NCBI RefSeq assembly: GCF_002575655.3
Contig: NC_053039.3
Coordinates: 48,423,290-48,487,289 of the forward strand
DNA length: 64,000 nucleotides
DNA from: Aegilops tauschii subsp. strangulata
Taxonomy: Eukaryota > Streptophyta > Magnoliopsida > Poales > Poaceae
Reading direction: 5' to 3'
The notes beneath the pieces are model-generated. The model was given only the letters and a program-made list of their open reading frames with translations. It was not told the origin of the DNA and did not search any database. Below, in pieces: positions 11,446 to 22,327 of this stretch. Every line of letters begins with the position of its first letter. The stretch's first letter is position 1. Made by a program: the position numbers and the translations under genes.

Positions 11446-14400
11446 CTAGAGAAGGTCCAGTGTGGAACAAAAATGCTTCATTGCTGGTTGTTCGTCGGGA
11501 GGATGGGTGGAGCTGCAACCATTGTTCTCCATTCGAAATGGTATGTGCATCCTGGGATAAAAAAACGATAGGCAAGGACAACAAATGTCTGCGATGCTCC
11601 AGCATCATGAAGTAAAAAAAGAGCAAAACACTAACAATATTTAAACAGGTCCTACTAGAAGGAGGTAGATCTTGTCACAAAATACAGTAATAAAAGTGAT
11701 ACTAGTGAACATGACAGACCATGTCACACAACTAAAGTAGTCCTGCTGCTCCTATTCCAAGATTACTTTCAACAAAAAAAAGAAAAAAAGCATCCCATTG
11801 CATTCTCCCTGATATTTGCTGATATTTTCATGATGAATAAAATCTTTGAATAAGAATCTGCCCCATGACTTGTGCTTCCCCTGTTTGCTTCAACCTGGTG
11901 ATTTGTTATCTGCCAATGATTAAAAAAATATTAGCTAAACAAAATTGTTGTAGTACAAAACTTTCATAAAAAAGTAGATGGCTGCGAATGATGTTTTTAT
12001 TACATACACTGGTTGTCCCTATTTTTAAAAATGTATTAACTGCTCACCTCTTGTCAAAAATAACTTTGATCTATTTTTCATGGTGTAAAGTGTAGGTTTG
12101 AATATGATTGACCTCAGTGAGGTACCAGAGGAAGATATGCCAGAGTTTGCCTTTGTTCATGACATGAATATAGGTGATCCTTTATATTGCACACAATAGA
12201 GCACCCCACTTAGTGGAGCTGACAATGCTGAGTTTGTGGCTGAATCTCCCAACCCTGTTGCCACACAAAATGCTTCGACACATGTGGTGCAAACTATGCC
12301 TACAGATATGGGTGCAACGGTCGAAGCAACTACACATCCAGCTGCAGCAACAGAGACAGATGAATACACGCTCTTTGACACTAACACCGCAGGTGAAAAC
12401 AGGTGGGACTGTTGGAAACAGTTTGGCAGGCTTGGTTGGTGAGAACGATGATGAGGCATGGTCACAGCCCAAGGAGCCTTACGTGGGGATGAGGTTTGAC
12501 ACTTTGGAAGGTGGAAAGGAACAGTACAATGCGTATGCTCTGCAGCTTGGGTTTTCCATCAAAATGAATACATCAAGGAGAATTGGCGACACTCGTATGT
12601 TGGTAAAGCAACAATTTATTTGCAACAAGTTTCGGAAACCAATAGAGGACGATGGAGGTGCAGAAAAGCCCCCTGTCCTAGACAAAATTGTTGATCAGGC
12701 AGAACATGTTGACGAAGATGATGATATTGTCTTTCTTGATGATGAAAGTAAGTTAAAAAAGAAAAGCAAGAAATGAAAGCGAGATAGAATATTGCAAACT
12801 GGTTGCAAGGCCAAGATGGTGGTGAGACTAATAGATGGTCGTTGGGAGGTGATATACTATGTTGGTGAGCACAATCATAAGTTGGTAGACAAGCCATCTT
12901 TAAAGAAGTACTTGCGATCACACCAAGGGATACCTCCAGAAGAAAGGGCATTCCTAACACATCTTCAGAAGTACTTGGGTGAGGTCGCTGCACACCAAGG
13001 GATGCCTTAAATGCCCATGAAAGCTTATTTACTGTCTATAATTGGGATGGACTAGGAATACACTGCAAAATTTAGTTCCTAAATATTATGTGTGTGACTT
13101 ACAAAATGTTGACTATTTGAGTTGTCTAATGGTACAATTTACAAACTATCCCTACTGGTTACCACTAGAGTATTGGGGAGTTGCCTACCAAAAACCCTTT
13201 GTAGTTTGTGTCTTTGAAAAAATATCAAAGTTGCTTGGCTGGTGACAGAGAATTGCTAGTATCTTATATATAGTTGCCTGACCATGAAATATAAAAAGTG
13301 TGCACATTAAAAATAAGAGAAAAGGGGTTTACCCGCAGCCTGCCATATTCACCCGGGCCTTTCCTATCCTTCTTCAAAACCTTCGCAATTAGATCTGAAT
13401 TCCAAACTGATACTCTTGGAACTAAGCTAGGAATTGGTTCATCAACATCCATTGAGTCTAGATACAAGAGCTGCATGCAAAAAATAAGAAAAAATTCAGT
13501 TGCCGTTCATATAGTAAATATGTGAAAAATGATTACAAAATGCTAGCTTATGGTTCAACTTACTACAAGGTGAAACACACAGCAACGAACATCATTTTTC
13601 TTGCCGCGGGACAATGTGAAAGCAGCCTTCAGTTGGTCGACCACAAACTAACAAATGTTTGTGTCTTGAATACCATTGACATCCATCACAGCCCGGAAAC
13701 TCTTTGGTGAAATGCTAAGATTGGTTGATGGTGCAAGGAAACAAGAAAATGCAGCGGCTAACCAAGCACGTAGAAAGTCATCATCATGGGCTCCAACCAT
13801 TCCTTGGATCATTTTACACCATGCAGTGAGAGTTGGCGCATTCTTGCCTTGGATATTGTAGATCATGTAGAACTCCTTTGTGATTTCAGGCCGAATCTCG
13901 TAGCACACCTTCCTCCCCCTGTTAGGCAGCCCCATATCCTATGGACAGTAGCTGCATCTACTGGGATCTTCCCCCTATCTGGTATAACAATCTGCGACAT
14001 CTCGGGATCATAGTGCTTCACTATCCATTGACTGAGATCTCCGGGCATGCTGCTCGCTGCAATGTCCAATAAACCTCCAAACTCTCTATCAATGATAACC
14101 CCCTTTTGGAGAGGTACAAGAAGTTTATTCAGCTTGAAAAGCCTTGCAGGTGCTGCCATGTTTCTCTTATCCTAGAAGAAACAACAACAGATGAAACATG
14201 TGTATATCATGATCAGTTAGGCAACTTGACATCTGAACTTGGGCAAGTGTTGATCAAAAGTGGAGCAACCGTGTATTACCTGGTTAGATCTGGTCTTTTG
14301 ACGTTTTGCTTTTGGTGGTTGTTCCAGGGCAGTGTCTTTCTCAGCATTTCCATCGCCATCTGCAAAAACACTTTGTTGTTGTTGATCTCCAGTGGACGTT

Positions 14401-14657
14401 TTCCACGGGCAGCTATCTCCTTTCTTCCCCGGCGCTGGTACCCAATAAAGGGTGTGCTTCTCTGGCCCTGCAAAAAGTACACGCAAACAAGTTTAAAAAA
14501 TGGATCTTAAAAAAGCAAAAATCTAAATTGAGAAATTGTTTACTGAATCTTGTTTCGGACACACCTCTTGATGATCTTCGATCGCATGCGAGGGATCGAC
14601 ATCACAATTAATTGCATGATGATCTCCTTGAATGCCCTTTTTACTTGGTCCATCCAT
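11446..14657 (-). pseudogene. Spliced gene of a transposon-associated plant family (often linked to Ulp1-type genes), broken
   Basis: The likely start is the ATG at 14657. Exon 1 is 14657-14544 (38 codons), exon 2 begins at 14467 and exon 3 at 14171, with GT/AG borders visible. Exon 3 encodes ARLFKLNKLLVPLQKGVI, FGGLLDIAASSMPGDLSQWI, HYDPEMSQIVI and DRGKIPVDAATVHRIWGLPN. This follows the layout of grass proteins that accompany Ulp1-like genes in Mutator-type elements: an 'FGGLL' block, a 'FDP' block, then 'VH.I.GLP'. A frameshift near 13935 breaks it. A further exon at about 13471-13336 (LYLDSMDVDEPIPSLVPRV) and possibly one at 11551-11446 follow. The FAR1 fragment lies between these, on the other strand. 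A gypsy element sits 27 bases upstream of the start codon. Function unknown. Confidence 0.5.
12104..13008 (+). pseudogene. FAR1/FHY3-type DNA-binding domain protein, broken fragment
   Basis: The reading starts MIDLSEVPEEDMPEFAF at 12104, an acidic N-terminus as in FAR1-related sequences and Mutator-type transposases. The FAR1 domain follows: PYVGMRFDTLEGGKEQYNAY, LGFSIK, a first Cys (QFICNKF), then TGCKAKMVV and EHNHKL (about 12475-12880). These give the C-C-H-H pattern of the WRKY-GCM1 zinc-finger fold. Breaks are an in-frame TAG at 12197-12199, a frameshift near 12395 and an in-frame TGA at 12774-12776. The frame ends at 13008, before any MULE transposase or SWIM domain. It is either a captured FRS gene fragment or the front end of a FAR1-clade transposase. 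Confidence 0.7.
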
Positions 14658-14684
14658 TAGTTCCTACTACACTAAAAAGAAAAA

Positions 14685-15896
14685 TGTCGGGTGGTAGGTG
14701 CGACATATGCCAACGGGTGGCTTATCATTGTGGGAGCCAGTAAGACATCGCCGGTGCCTGGAAACGGGATAAGGCGAAGACATGCACGCCGGCGAATCTT
14801 ACCCAGGTTCGGGGCTCTCCGTGGAGATAACACCCCTAGTCCTGCTCTGCAGGGTCTCCGCATGATCACTAGATCAACACAAGTAGCTACAAGTGCTCCT
14901 TGAGCTGTTTGGCTAGGGGAAGAAGAAGGGCAAGGCTAGCTCTCCTTTTCTCTCTATGTGGTGTGTAAAACTCTATGAGATCAACCCTTTGCATGGGTGT
15001 CCCGGGGGATTTATATAGGCCTACCCCCAGGGGTACAATGGTAATCTGGCTGGGCGTGGGTCCCAGCTGTCAGTGTCTACGCTCGCCGGCTTCTCCGCCG
15101 GCCGTAGGGGCCCGCCGACTGGTGGGTCCCGCCGGCTGCCGGCCTCTTGGCCGACAGGCCGGCCCCACCGCCTGGGGGCCTTGTCGGCGGCTGGTTATTG
15201 TTGCCTCGCCCCTGATGACGAGGGCTTTGTCGAGGAAGCGTGCCTACAGTGCCGCTGCCTTGCGGGCTCTCACTGTAGCCTCACCTCGTCTTGTCTCCTT
15301 AATGATGCACATGTTTCGAGGGAGGGAGGTAGTCGGCTATTGGGAGCCGGCTACGCCCCAGGCCAACTAGGGGAGGCCGGGCCGCCTTCGAGCGTCTCTC
15401 TGGCTAAAGAGGCCCGCCGCCCGCGGGCCGTACTGGCGCCTGTCGTGGGTGACGTCGGGGTCAACATGGCTACAGTGCCGCGCCGGACAGGGGATGGCTG
15501 ACCCGTACGGCGCCCTGTGGCCATGCATGCTCCGAGATTCGGGGGTGGTAGGCTGTACTGCGGCCATGCCCCGTCTTATCACCGTTATTGTGGGTGCAGT
15601 CTTGGTGGGTGCAGTCTTGGCGGGTGCAGTCTTGGCCGGCTTCTGGGGGTCGGCCATCTTCATGGTCGGCTTCTGGGAGTCGGCCCTCTTAGGGCCGGCT
15701 TCCTGGAGTTTGCCATCTCGTAGCTTTCTTCGGGAAGGTTTTTGAGGCCGGGTCGCCTTCTTGTAGTCGGCCCTGGGGATAGTCGGCCAGAGGAAGGCGG
15801 CCCCATGCTCTGGATGCTTGAAGGCTCGATTGGCCTGATAAATTTTTGAAGAGCCAGGGGAGTCGGTTAGGCTACCCATGGCCATTTACTCCGACA
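14685..15896 (-). repeat. 3' LTR of the Tat gypsy element
   Basis: 1212 bases, near-identical to the LTR at 27433-28616. It holds about 28 bases near 15682-15710 that are absent from the other copy, next to short GGCTTCTGGGAGTCGGCC-type repeats. The open frames inside it are not genes. Confidence 0.95.
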
Positions 15897-15912
15897 GTAG
15901 TCCCCGAAGCTG
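15897..15912 (-). other. Polypurine tract of the gypsy element
   Basis: On the minus strand the bases just before the 3' LTR read CTTCGGGGACTAC and are followed by TGTCGG. Purine-rich sequence at this spot primes plus-strand DNA synthesis. Close copies of the same motif recur inside the element. Confidence 0.65.
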
Positions 15913-16344
15913 GTTGGGCTTCGAGGCTGAGAGGAGGTCGAGAAGCTCGGCCAGCTTCTTATCTTGACGAGCCAGCAGCTGGGAGCCGGCTTCGGTTGGG
16001 CGCGCCGTCTTGGCGAAATTTTTGAAGTCTGAAAGCGGGAGTCAGTTGGTGCGCACGCCGGGTGGCGGGCCGGCCGCTCGCCGCCCACGTACCGCGTGGC
16101 ATCCTCCGGCTGAAAAAAGCCTGCCAGCCCACGCGCGCGACAGGACGTCGCCGCAGGCCGGGGGCCCACCACTCCTACACCTAGGCCCAGGCGCGGATTC
16201 TCTGTGGCCCAAAGCGGGCCGCACGCCTTCTGGCGGCTGTTTCTACATGCCGTTAGGGCGCAATAATCGCGGGACGTGGGGGAGTGGGCGCAGTTAATCC
16301 CACGTCCCCCCCACGCCTCGCATCCTCGGCTTCGCCGCACGAGG

Positions 16345-16354
16345 CTATAAGTAG
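16345..16354 (+). promoter_or_regulatory. TATA box of the antisense gene in the gypsy element
   Basis: CTATAAGTAG lies about 240 bases before the ATG at 16584. No other ATG occurs between the expected transcription start (near 16378) and that codon. The leader is a C/T-rich 5' UTR, as is common in grass genes. Confidence 0.6.
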
Positions 16355-16583
16355 GAGGAGGAGGGGAAGCGGCACACACTCGCACGCTCATCCTCTCTCC
16401 GCCATCTTCTTCCTCCTCCTTTCCATCGCAGCAGCATCTCGCCGCCGTGCTGTCCGGCCAATCTTCGCACCACCCCGCAGCTTTGCCGCCGCGGGGCCGT
16501 GCTTTCTCCGCCGCCGCATTCTTTCTCGCCAGCTTCTCGCCATCATACAGTACGGCGGTGACCGGGACGGCTCCAACGTCCAT

Positions 16584-19500
16584 ATGGACCACATCGACTT
16601 CCTTCGCAAGACGCGGCAGTTGCCCGGCAAGGACCAGGTGCGGCTCCGTCTCACGCCAGAGAAGGAGATCACGCCAGCGCCGGAGGAAGACGAGCGGGTA
16701 ATCTTTCGCTCGCACTTCCTGCGCGGCCTCGGTCTGCCCACGAGCGCCTTCTTCCGCTCCTTCCTCGAGTTTTATCAACTCCAGCCGCACCACCTCACTC
16801 CAAACACGGTGGTGCTGATGTCCGCCTTCGTCACTCTGTGCGAGGGCTTTCTTGGCGTTCTTCCCACCCTCGAGCTCTGGGGGAAATTCTTCCAAACCAA
16901 GCTCAGCACCCGCATGCAGGGCGTGCCGGCTCAGAGCGGCGTGTTCATCGCGATGCGAAGGCCGGCAGCCGACAACCCCTTCCCCGTCATCACGCTGATC
17001 CAGTCGGTGAAGCGCTGGCAGAAATCGTACTTCTACGTGAAGAACGTCGCCCCGCAAGGCGACTATGTCAACTTGCCGGCTTACGTAGCCGGCCCGCCGG
17101 CTGGGAGGCGGCCCCAGTGGTCCTATCGGGCCGTGACGCTATCGCCGTTTGGAGCCGCGGCCGTCGCCTGACTCCGGGTAATGATCCAGTCGGAGGGCCT
17201 GACTGGGTCCGACCTGCTGGCCGCCTTCGTCATGCGTCGGGTGCTTCCGCTTCAAAGCCGCCCTCATCTGATATGTCAGATGAGCGGCCAACTCGATCCG
17301 AGTCGGATGTGCACCAAGGAGATACCTCATGACGAGGTGGCTCATATGGTGAATTATCTCGCGAACTGCAAGCTCTCCGCAGAGTGGCAGTTTGGCAAGG
17401 AGCCGTACTCCCGTGCTTATCCCCCGCCTACGGTATGCTTTCTTTATCTTTTCTTCTTTTAGTTTTGTCACCAAGTTTTTCTTGGCCGACTCTGACCAGT
17501 CGGCATGTCTTGGCAGAGCCCTCTCCTTCGACCTGTGGCCGGGATAGCGGGGGCGGATCACCGATTTCTCCCCGACCGGGTGGAGCATGACCTGGAGGAC
17601 CCCGACTTGGGGGCGGCCGCCATGGACGACAACACTGAGGCGGGAGGCGGCGACGCAGGCGGCTCCGGGCTTGGAGCCAGCTTCGACGACTGGCCGGATG
17701 ACGACGAGGCGGAAATCGTCCCACGCCGCCAGCCGGCGTCCGACCATGGCGCGGGTTCCTCCCCCACGCCGCCCGCTCGGGGCGGCGCGCAGAAGCGCCT
17801 GGCCGCGTCGGGCTTGTTTGGCAGTCGGCCGAAGAAGCCTAAGGGTGGGGCGGCGGCGACCAGATGGGATGAGGCGGCCGTGAAGGCGGCCCGCTTCCGC
17901 AAGGTGGTGAAGCAGACGCAAACGGTTTCAGCGTAAGTGTAGGTTCTTTTGCATATTCTTTCTTCTTTTCTTGTCGATTTCTGAATCCTTGTGTTGTCTC
18001 AAAAATCAGGGCTCCGCTTTCTCTTGAGGGGGTTGCTGCCGCCTCCGTGGTTGGATCGCCGGGAGGATCCGGGAGCACCCGCCGTGTGGACCCCCGCGCC
18101 GAGCTTCAAGCGGCGACGGAGCGAAATGCACGGGAGGCGTGGGAGGAGCGGGAGGCGGAAGAGCTGAGGGCAGCTGCCGCCAAGGCGGCGCAGGAGGAGG
18201 CGGAGGAGTCGGCGAAGGCACGTGCCGATGCGGCGGCCAAGGCCCAGGCGGAGGCTGCAGCTGCAGCGACAGCGGAGGGGGCCTTGCTTGTCACCCCCCT
18301 GCGTGTCGCGGCGCCCGAGATCCCGGAGCCCCCGCCGGAGGAAGCCGGCGGCGACCTGCCGTGGTTGGAGAGGGAGGACGACGTCGTCGTCCAGGAGAGG
18401 GAGGTGGCACCGCCCTCGCCGACCGGGGCGGCCCAAGGCAGCCGGCCTAACGCGCCGCCTGCGCAATCGACTGGAGGCGAGCCGGCTGTGAGGACGGACC
18501 TGGTGGTCCGGTCGCCATCGCGCCAGCGCGCGGGGAAGGCAACTTCGGCTCCGGACCCGCAGAAGGCCGCGGGCCCCAGCTCGTCGGCCCAAGACATGGA
18601 GACGGCCAGCGCCAGCTCGGAGTGGACGCCAGGTGGTGGGACGGCCGTGGTGAATGTGGCGGCGCAAGAAGTCTGAAACCGGCTTCAGTCCCAGGCCGCA
18701 GTGCTGAGGCAGTATAATGACGAGTTCCTCGCGACACGGGCGGCCATTCGGGTAAGTCTTCCTGTTTTTTGCTTCTTGATCTTGGTTTCTTCCGTGGGGG
18801 CGCGTCAGCGCACCCACTGGGTGTAGTCCCCGAGTTCCGAGTCGGTTGCTGAGCAGGCGGCTTGGAACTTCTTAGTAGGCTTTGTTTGCTATCTTGTTCT
18901 CATTCGCTTCTCTGTGCGACTTGCAGGACTACCACAACCTCCGTGCGGCTGCCTTCAACTCCCAGGCTTGGGAGCTGACCCAGAAGACTGCTGATCTAGC
19001 TGAGAGCCGGGGTAAGTGCTTCATCTTTTATCTCACGTGGGGGCGCGTCAGCGCACCCACTGGGTCTAGTCCCCGAGATTCGGGCCGACTGCTGAGCAGT
19101 CGGGTAGGATCTTTCTTGATGACTTCTTTCTTACTGCTCTTTTCTTCTCTGCCATATCTGCAGCGGCCAACACCAAACTGAGGGAGCAGCTGGGTGGGAC
19201 TCAGGCCGCCCTTCGCGCTAAGGAAGCCGAGTTCGACGCCTTGGCTCAGGAGCGTGACCGCCTGGTCAAGAAGCTGGCCGACCAGGAGGAGAGCCACAAG
19301 GCGGCCCTGAAGGCGGTGCAGGATAGCGAGGCCGCCCTCCAAGCCGAATATGAGACCGAGGCGGCGAGCTGGGCCGAGGCGAGGCAGTCGTTGATCAACG
19401 GCTACGGCCAGATTGAAGACTTGGTTGACGGTAGGCCGCCCTCTTCTTCGTTCCTTGCTTGCCGCTTGCCGTTTGGTTCACTTTCTAACTTGGTATTTTT

Positions 19501-20320
19501 TCTCTTCTTTCTCTTTCTTTCTTGTGCAGAGTACTTCCCTGGCTACTCTACTGCCGCCAACCAGGTCGTCGAGGCCCACCGCGAGGCGCAAAGCCAGGCT
19601 GGTGCTGAGATCGTGCCGAATGCTCGCCGGTCGCTTGAGGAACAGCTCCTGGCGATTCAAGCCTGCCTCCAGCCGGCTCACCGCATGCTCCGCCGGCTTC
19701 AGCGTGTTGGGGCGCAGGTGCTGGCCGCTCTCTGGCCCGGCGAGGTGATTCCCCGCACCCCCAGTCGGACTGCCGATTGGCTGGAGGTAGTGGCCGGCCG
19801 CTTCGAGGCCTGGAAGGCTTCTGCAGCTCGGTCAGGCGCCAGGCGGGCGCTGGAGTTCGTCAAAGCCTGGTATCCTGAGCTGAGCTTGGACCAGCTAGCC
19901 ACCTGGCGGTAGGAGGCCGACACGGAGCTGGAGCCGGCGCGATCGGCTATCATCCAGCGTGCCTCGGCGATCGCCGACTACACCGACACCAGCGCCTTTG
20001 CTCCTGAGGTGGATGATAACGGCGTTGCCCAGCCGGAGGAGTGGTTCGGGCTGAACCCAGCAGATGGCGAGGACTCGGCGGAGGAGATCGACTCCAGCGA
20101 CGAGGGCGAGGAGGAGAAGGAGGAGGGTGAAGACGCCGTGCCAAATGGTGGAGCAGCCAGCCAGCCTCAGCTTGACCGTGCCTCCAGCAACAAGGCGCGT
20201 GCGAGCGCACCGCCTGCAGCCGGCGATGATCAAGCCAAGACTCGCCAGCCGGCCACTCCTCCAGCCGGCGCTGCCGTCTCCACCGACCAGCCGGGCTCCC
20301 CTGTTGCGCCCTCAGCCTAA
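16584..20320 (+). pseudogene. Antisense spliced gene of the Tat element ('putative gypsy type transposon' domain, Transposase_28)
   Basis: Six exons can be read: 16584-17432, 17517-17932, 18010-18751, 18927-19011, 19164-19430 and 19530-20320. Exon 1 carries the Transposase_28 (PF04195-like) domain: FRSHFLRGLGLPTSAFFRSF, LQPHHLTPNTVVLMSAFVTL, ELWGKFFQTK, WQKSYFYVKN, then GLTGSDLLAAFVMRRVLPLQ. Later exons give an acidic linker with a basic RPKKPKGG patch, an Ala/Glu-rich helix, a coiled coil (KLREQLGGTQAALRAKEAEF and on) and an acidic C-terminus. Three in-frame stops break it: TGA 17169-17171, TGA 18674-18676 and TAG 19910-19912. The frame is otherwise open across all exons, so loss is recent. 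Antisense genes at this position are known in the Grande/Retand group. Biochemical role unknown. Confidence 0.78.
18794..19099 (+). repeat. 63-bp module shared by two introns of the antisense gene
   Basis: Copies at 18794-18856 and 19037-19099 are each 63 bases and match at about 56 positions. Both begin GTGGGGGCGCGTCAGCGCAC, contain AGTCCCCGAG and end GCTGAGCAG. They lie at matching places in introns 3 and 4, so the exon-intron unit or the intron module was duplicated. Confidence 0.8.
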
Positions 20321-21045
20321 TCTGCCGCCTTTACTTTCCTGTTTTATTACTCTTTGAACAATATTTTATTAAGTTTGTGCAGTTCCACCCACTGGGGGTG
20401 TATTCGAACTATATTGACTGCCGGCCTGTTGAAGGACTTATGTGTAAATATAATCATGCATGTGTTTGGCTTTCCGTTGTTCTTGCTTTTCATCCTTTGG
20501 CTATTTCCTTTGCCGCCCTCCCTTGGTTGCCGCCTTCCCAGCCAGACAGCTGCTCTGCAGTCTGTGGCTGCAGAAGTGCTTGGCCGGTTGGGAGGGCAAG
20601 TACTCTAGCTTTTTTGGATTGTAGCGAAGTGACTGGGAAACCGGCTAGCCGGCTGTTCTGACAACCGGTAGGCATGGTGGGAGGCCGGCTTGTGTTATAT
20701 AAGTTCGTTAGTCCTTAGCCGTTTTTCGTGTGGGCATCCTTTCCTGCCTTTGGCTCTTGCTAGTCGGACAGACGGTTCTTCAAGCTGCGACTTACGACAA
20801 GAGAGGGCTCGGGTGCTGGCACACTACTTGTCTGACTTTAGGTAGAGCTTTTAATATAACTCAAGGCGGCCAGTCCCCGGGCCGACTAGTCGAACCCGGT
20901 GCCAGATAGAGAATCAAATGTAATAGTACATTCATGGGTATGACGCTCGTCATTCATAGATAAAGGAGGGCAGTCCCCGAGTGCGCCTCGGGGGGGCCCG
21001 TTGTCTTGTACTTAATACAAAAAGGTAGCATGATACATACTGCTT

Positions 21046-22240
21046 TTAACTGTAAAATCTTCTCAGGAGATTGGCGTTCCATGGTCGTTCTGACTCCTTG
21101 CCGGAATCATCCCTCTTGCGTGCTCTCGGCTTCTGTGCGTCGATTAGGTAGTAGGAGTCATTGCCTAGGGCCTTGCTGATGATGAAAGGGCCTTCCCAAG
21201 GGGCCGAGAGCTTGTGTTGGCCGGCTGTTCGCTGGATCAGCCGGAGCACAAGATTGCCCTCTTGGAAGGATCTTGGCTTGACCTTCCGGTTGTGGTAATA
21301 GCGCAAACCCTGCTGGTAGATGGCGGACCGGCTGAGTGCTAACAGCCGACCTTCTTCCAACAGGTCGACACCGTCTTCTCGCGCTTCCTTGGCCTCCGCC
21401 TCCGTGTACATGGTGACCCGAGGCGAGTCGAACTCGATGTCAGTTGGGATGACAGCCTCGGCACCATATACAAGGAAGAAAGGAGTGAAGCCGGTTGACT
21501 TGTTCGGGGTTACGCAGACTCCAGAGGACAGCCGGCAGCTCATCGAGCTAGCAGCCGGCCGAACGCTCCAGTGGTACGACCAGTCGGGGCTTGATGCCGG
21601 AGAGGATGAGGCTGTTTGCTCGCTCGACCTGGCTGTTTGACTGCGGGTGGCCAACGGACGCTAAGTCCAGTCGGATGCCTTGTGTCGCGCAGAAACGTGC
21701 CAGTGCTCCCTTGGCAAAATTCGTGCCGTTGTCAGTGATGATGCTGTGTGGTACACCATACTGAGTACTGATGTCTGCGATGAATGTCACGGCAGTCGGC
21801 CCGTTCAGCTTCTTGATTGACTTTGCTTCAATCCACTTGGTGAATTTTTCCACGGCGACAAGCAGATGTGTCATGCCACCGCGGGCTGTCTTGAATGGGC
21901 CCACCATGTCCAGCCCCCAAACGGCAAAGGGCCAGGTGAGGGGGATGGTCTTGAGTGCAGAAGCCGGCAGGTGTTGCTTGGAGCTGAAGACTTGGCATCC
22001 TTTGCAGCATTTGACTAATTCCTTGGCGTCTTCCAAAGCAGTCGGCCAGAAGAAACCATGGCGGAAAGCTTTGGCGACAAGTGATCTTGAGGCCGCGTGG
22101 TGGCCGCATTCGCCTTGGTGGATATCCTTGAGGATTGCTATGCCCTTCTCTGGCTCGACGCAGCGCTGGAAGACTCCAGTGACGCTACGCTTAACAAGTT
22201 CTCTGTTTATTATTGCGTATGCTCCGGCTCGGCGTTGAAC
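21046..22240 (-). pseudogene. Gypsy integrase
   Basis: The minus-strand frame carries the Zn-binding region (HQGECGHHAA upstream, then CCKGC), and then the DD35E core. Core landmarks are WGLDMVGPF, IITDNGTNF and the SQVERAN glutamate. A frameshift near 21600 separates these from the C-terminal part (NKSTGFTPFFLVYGAEAVIP, WEGPFIISKAL, WNANLLRRFYS at 21046). With one shift the protein is otherwise complete. It would insert the cDNA copy into the genome. Confidence 0.88.
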
Positions 22241-22327
22241 TAGTCTTGTCGAGATCTCATCAGTCGGCAGCTCTCTGTTTACTAGGAAGTTGAGGATGGG
22301 CTGGGCCCATGATGGAGATGTGACTTC

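Noticed and set aside
15867..17057. 396-codon frame on the minus strand
   Set aside because: It is the shadow of the plus-strand Transposase_28 exon, whose codons match a known family; GC-rich codons keep the opposite strand open.
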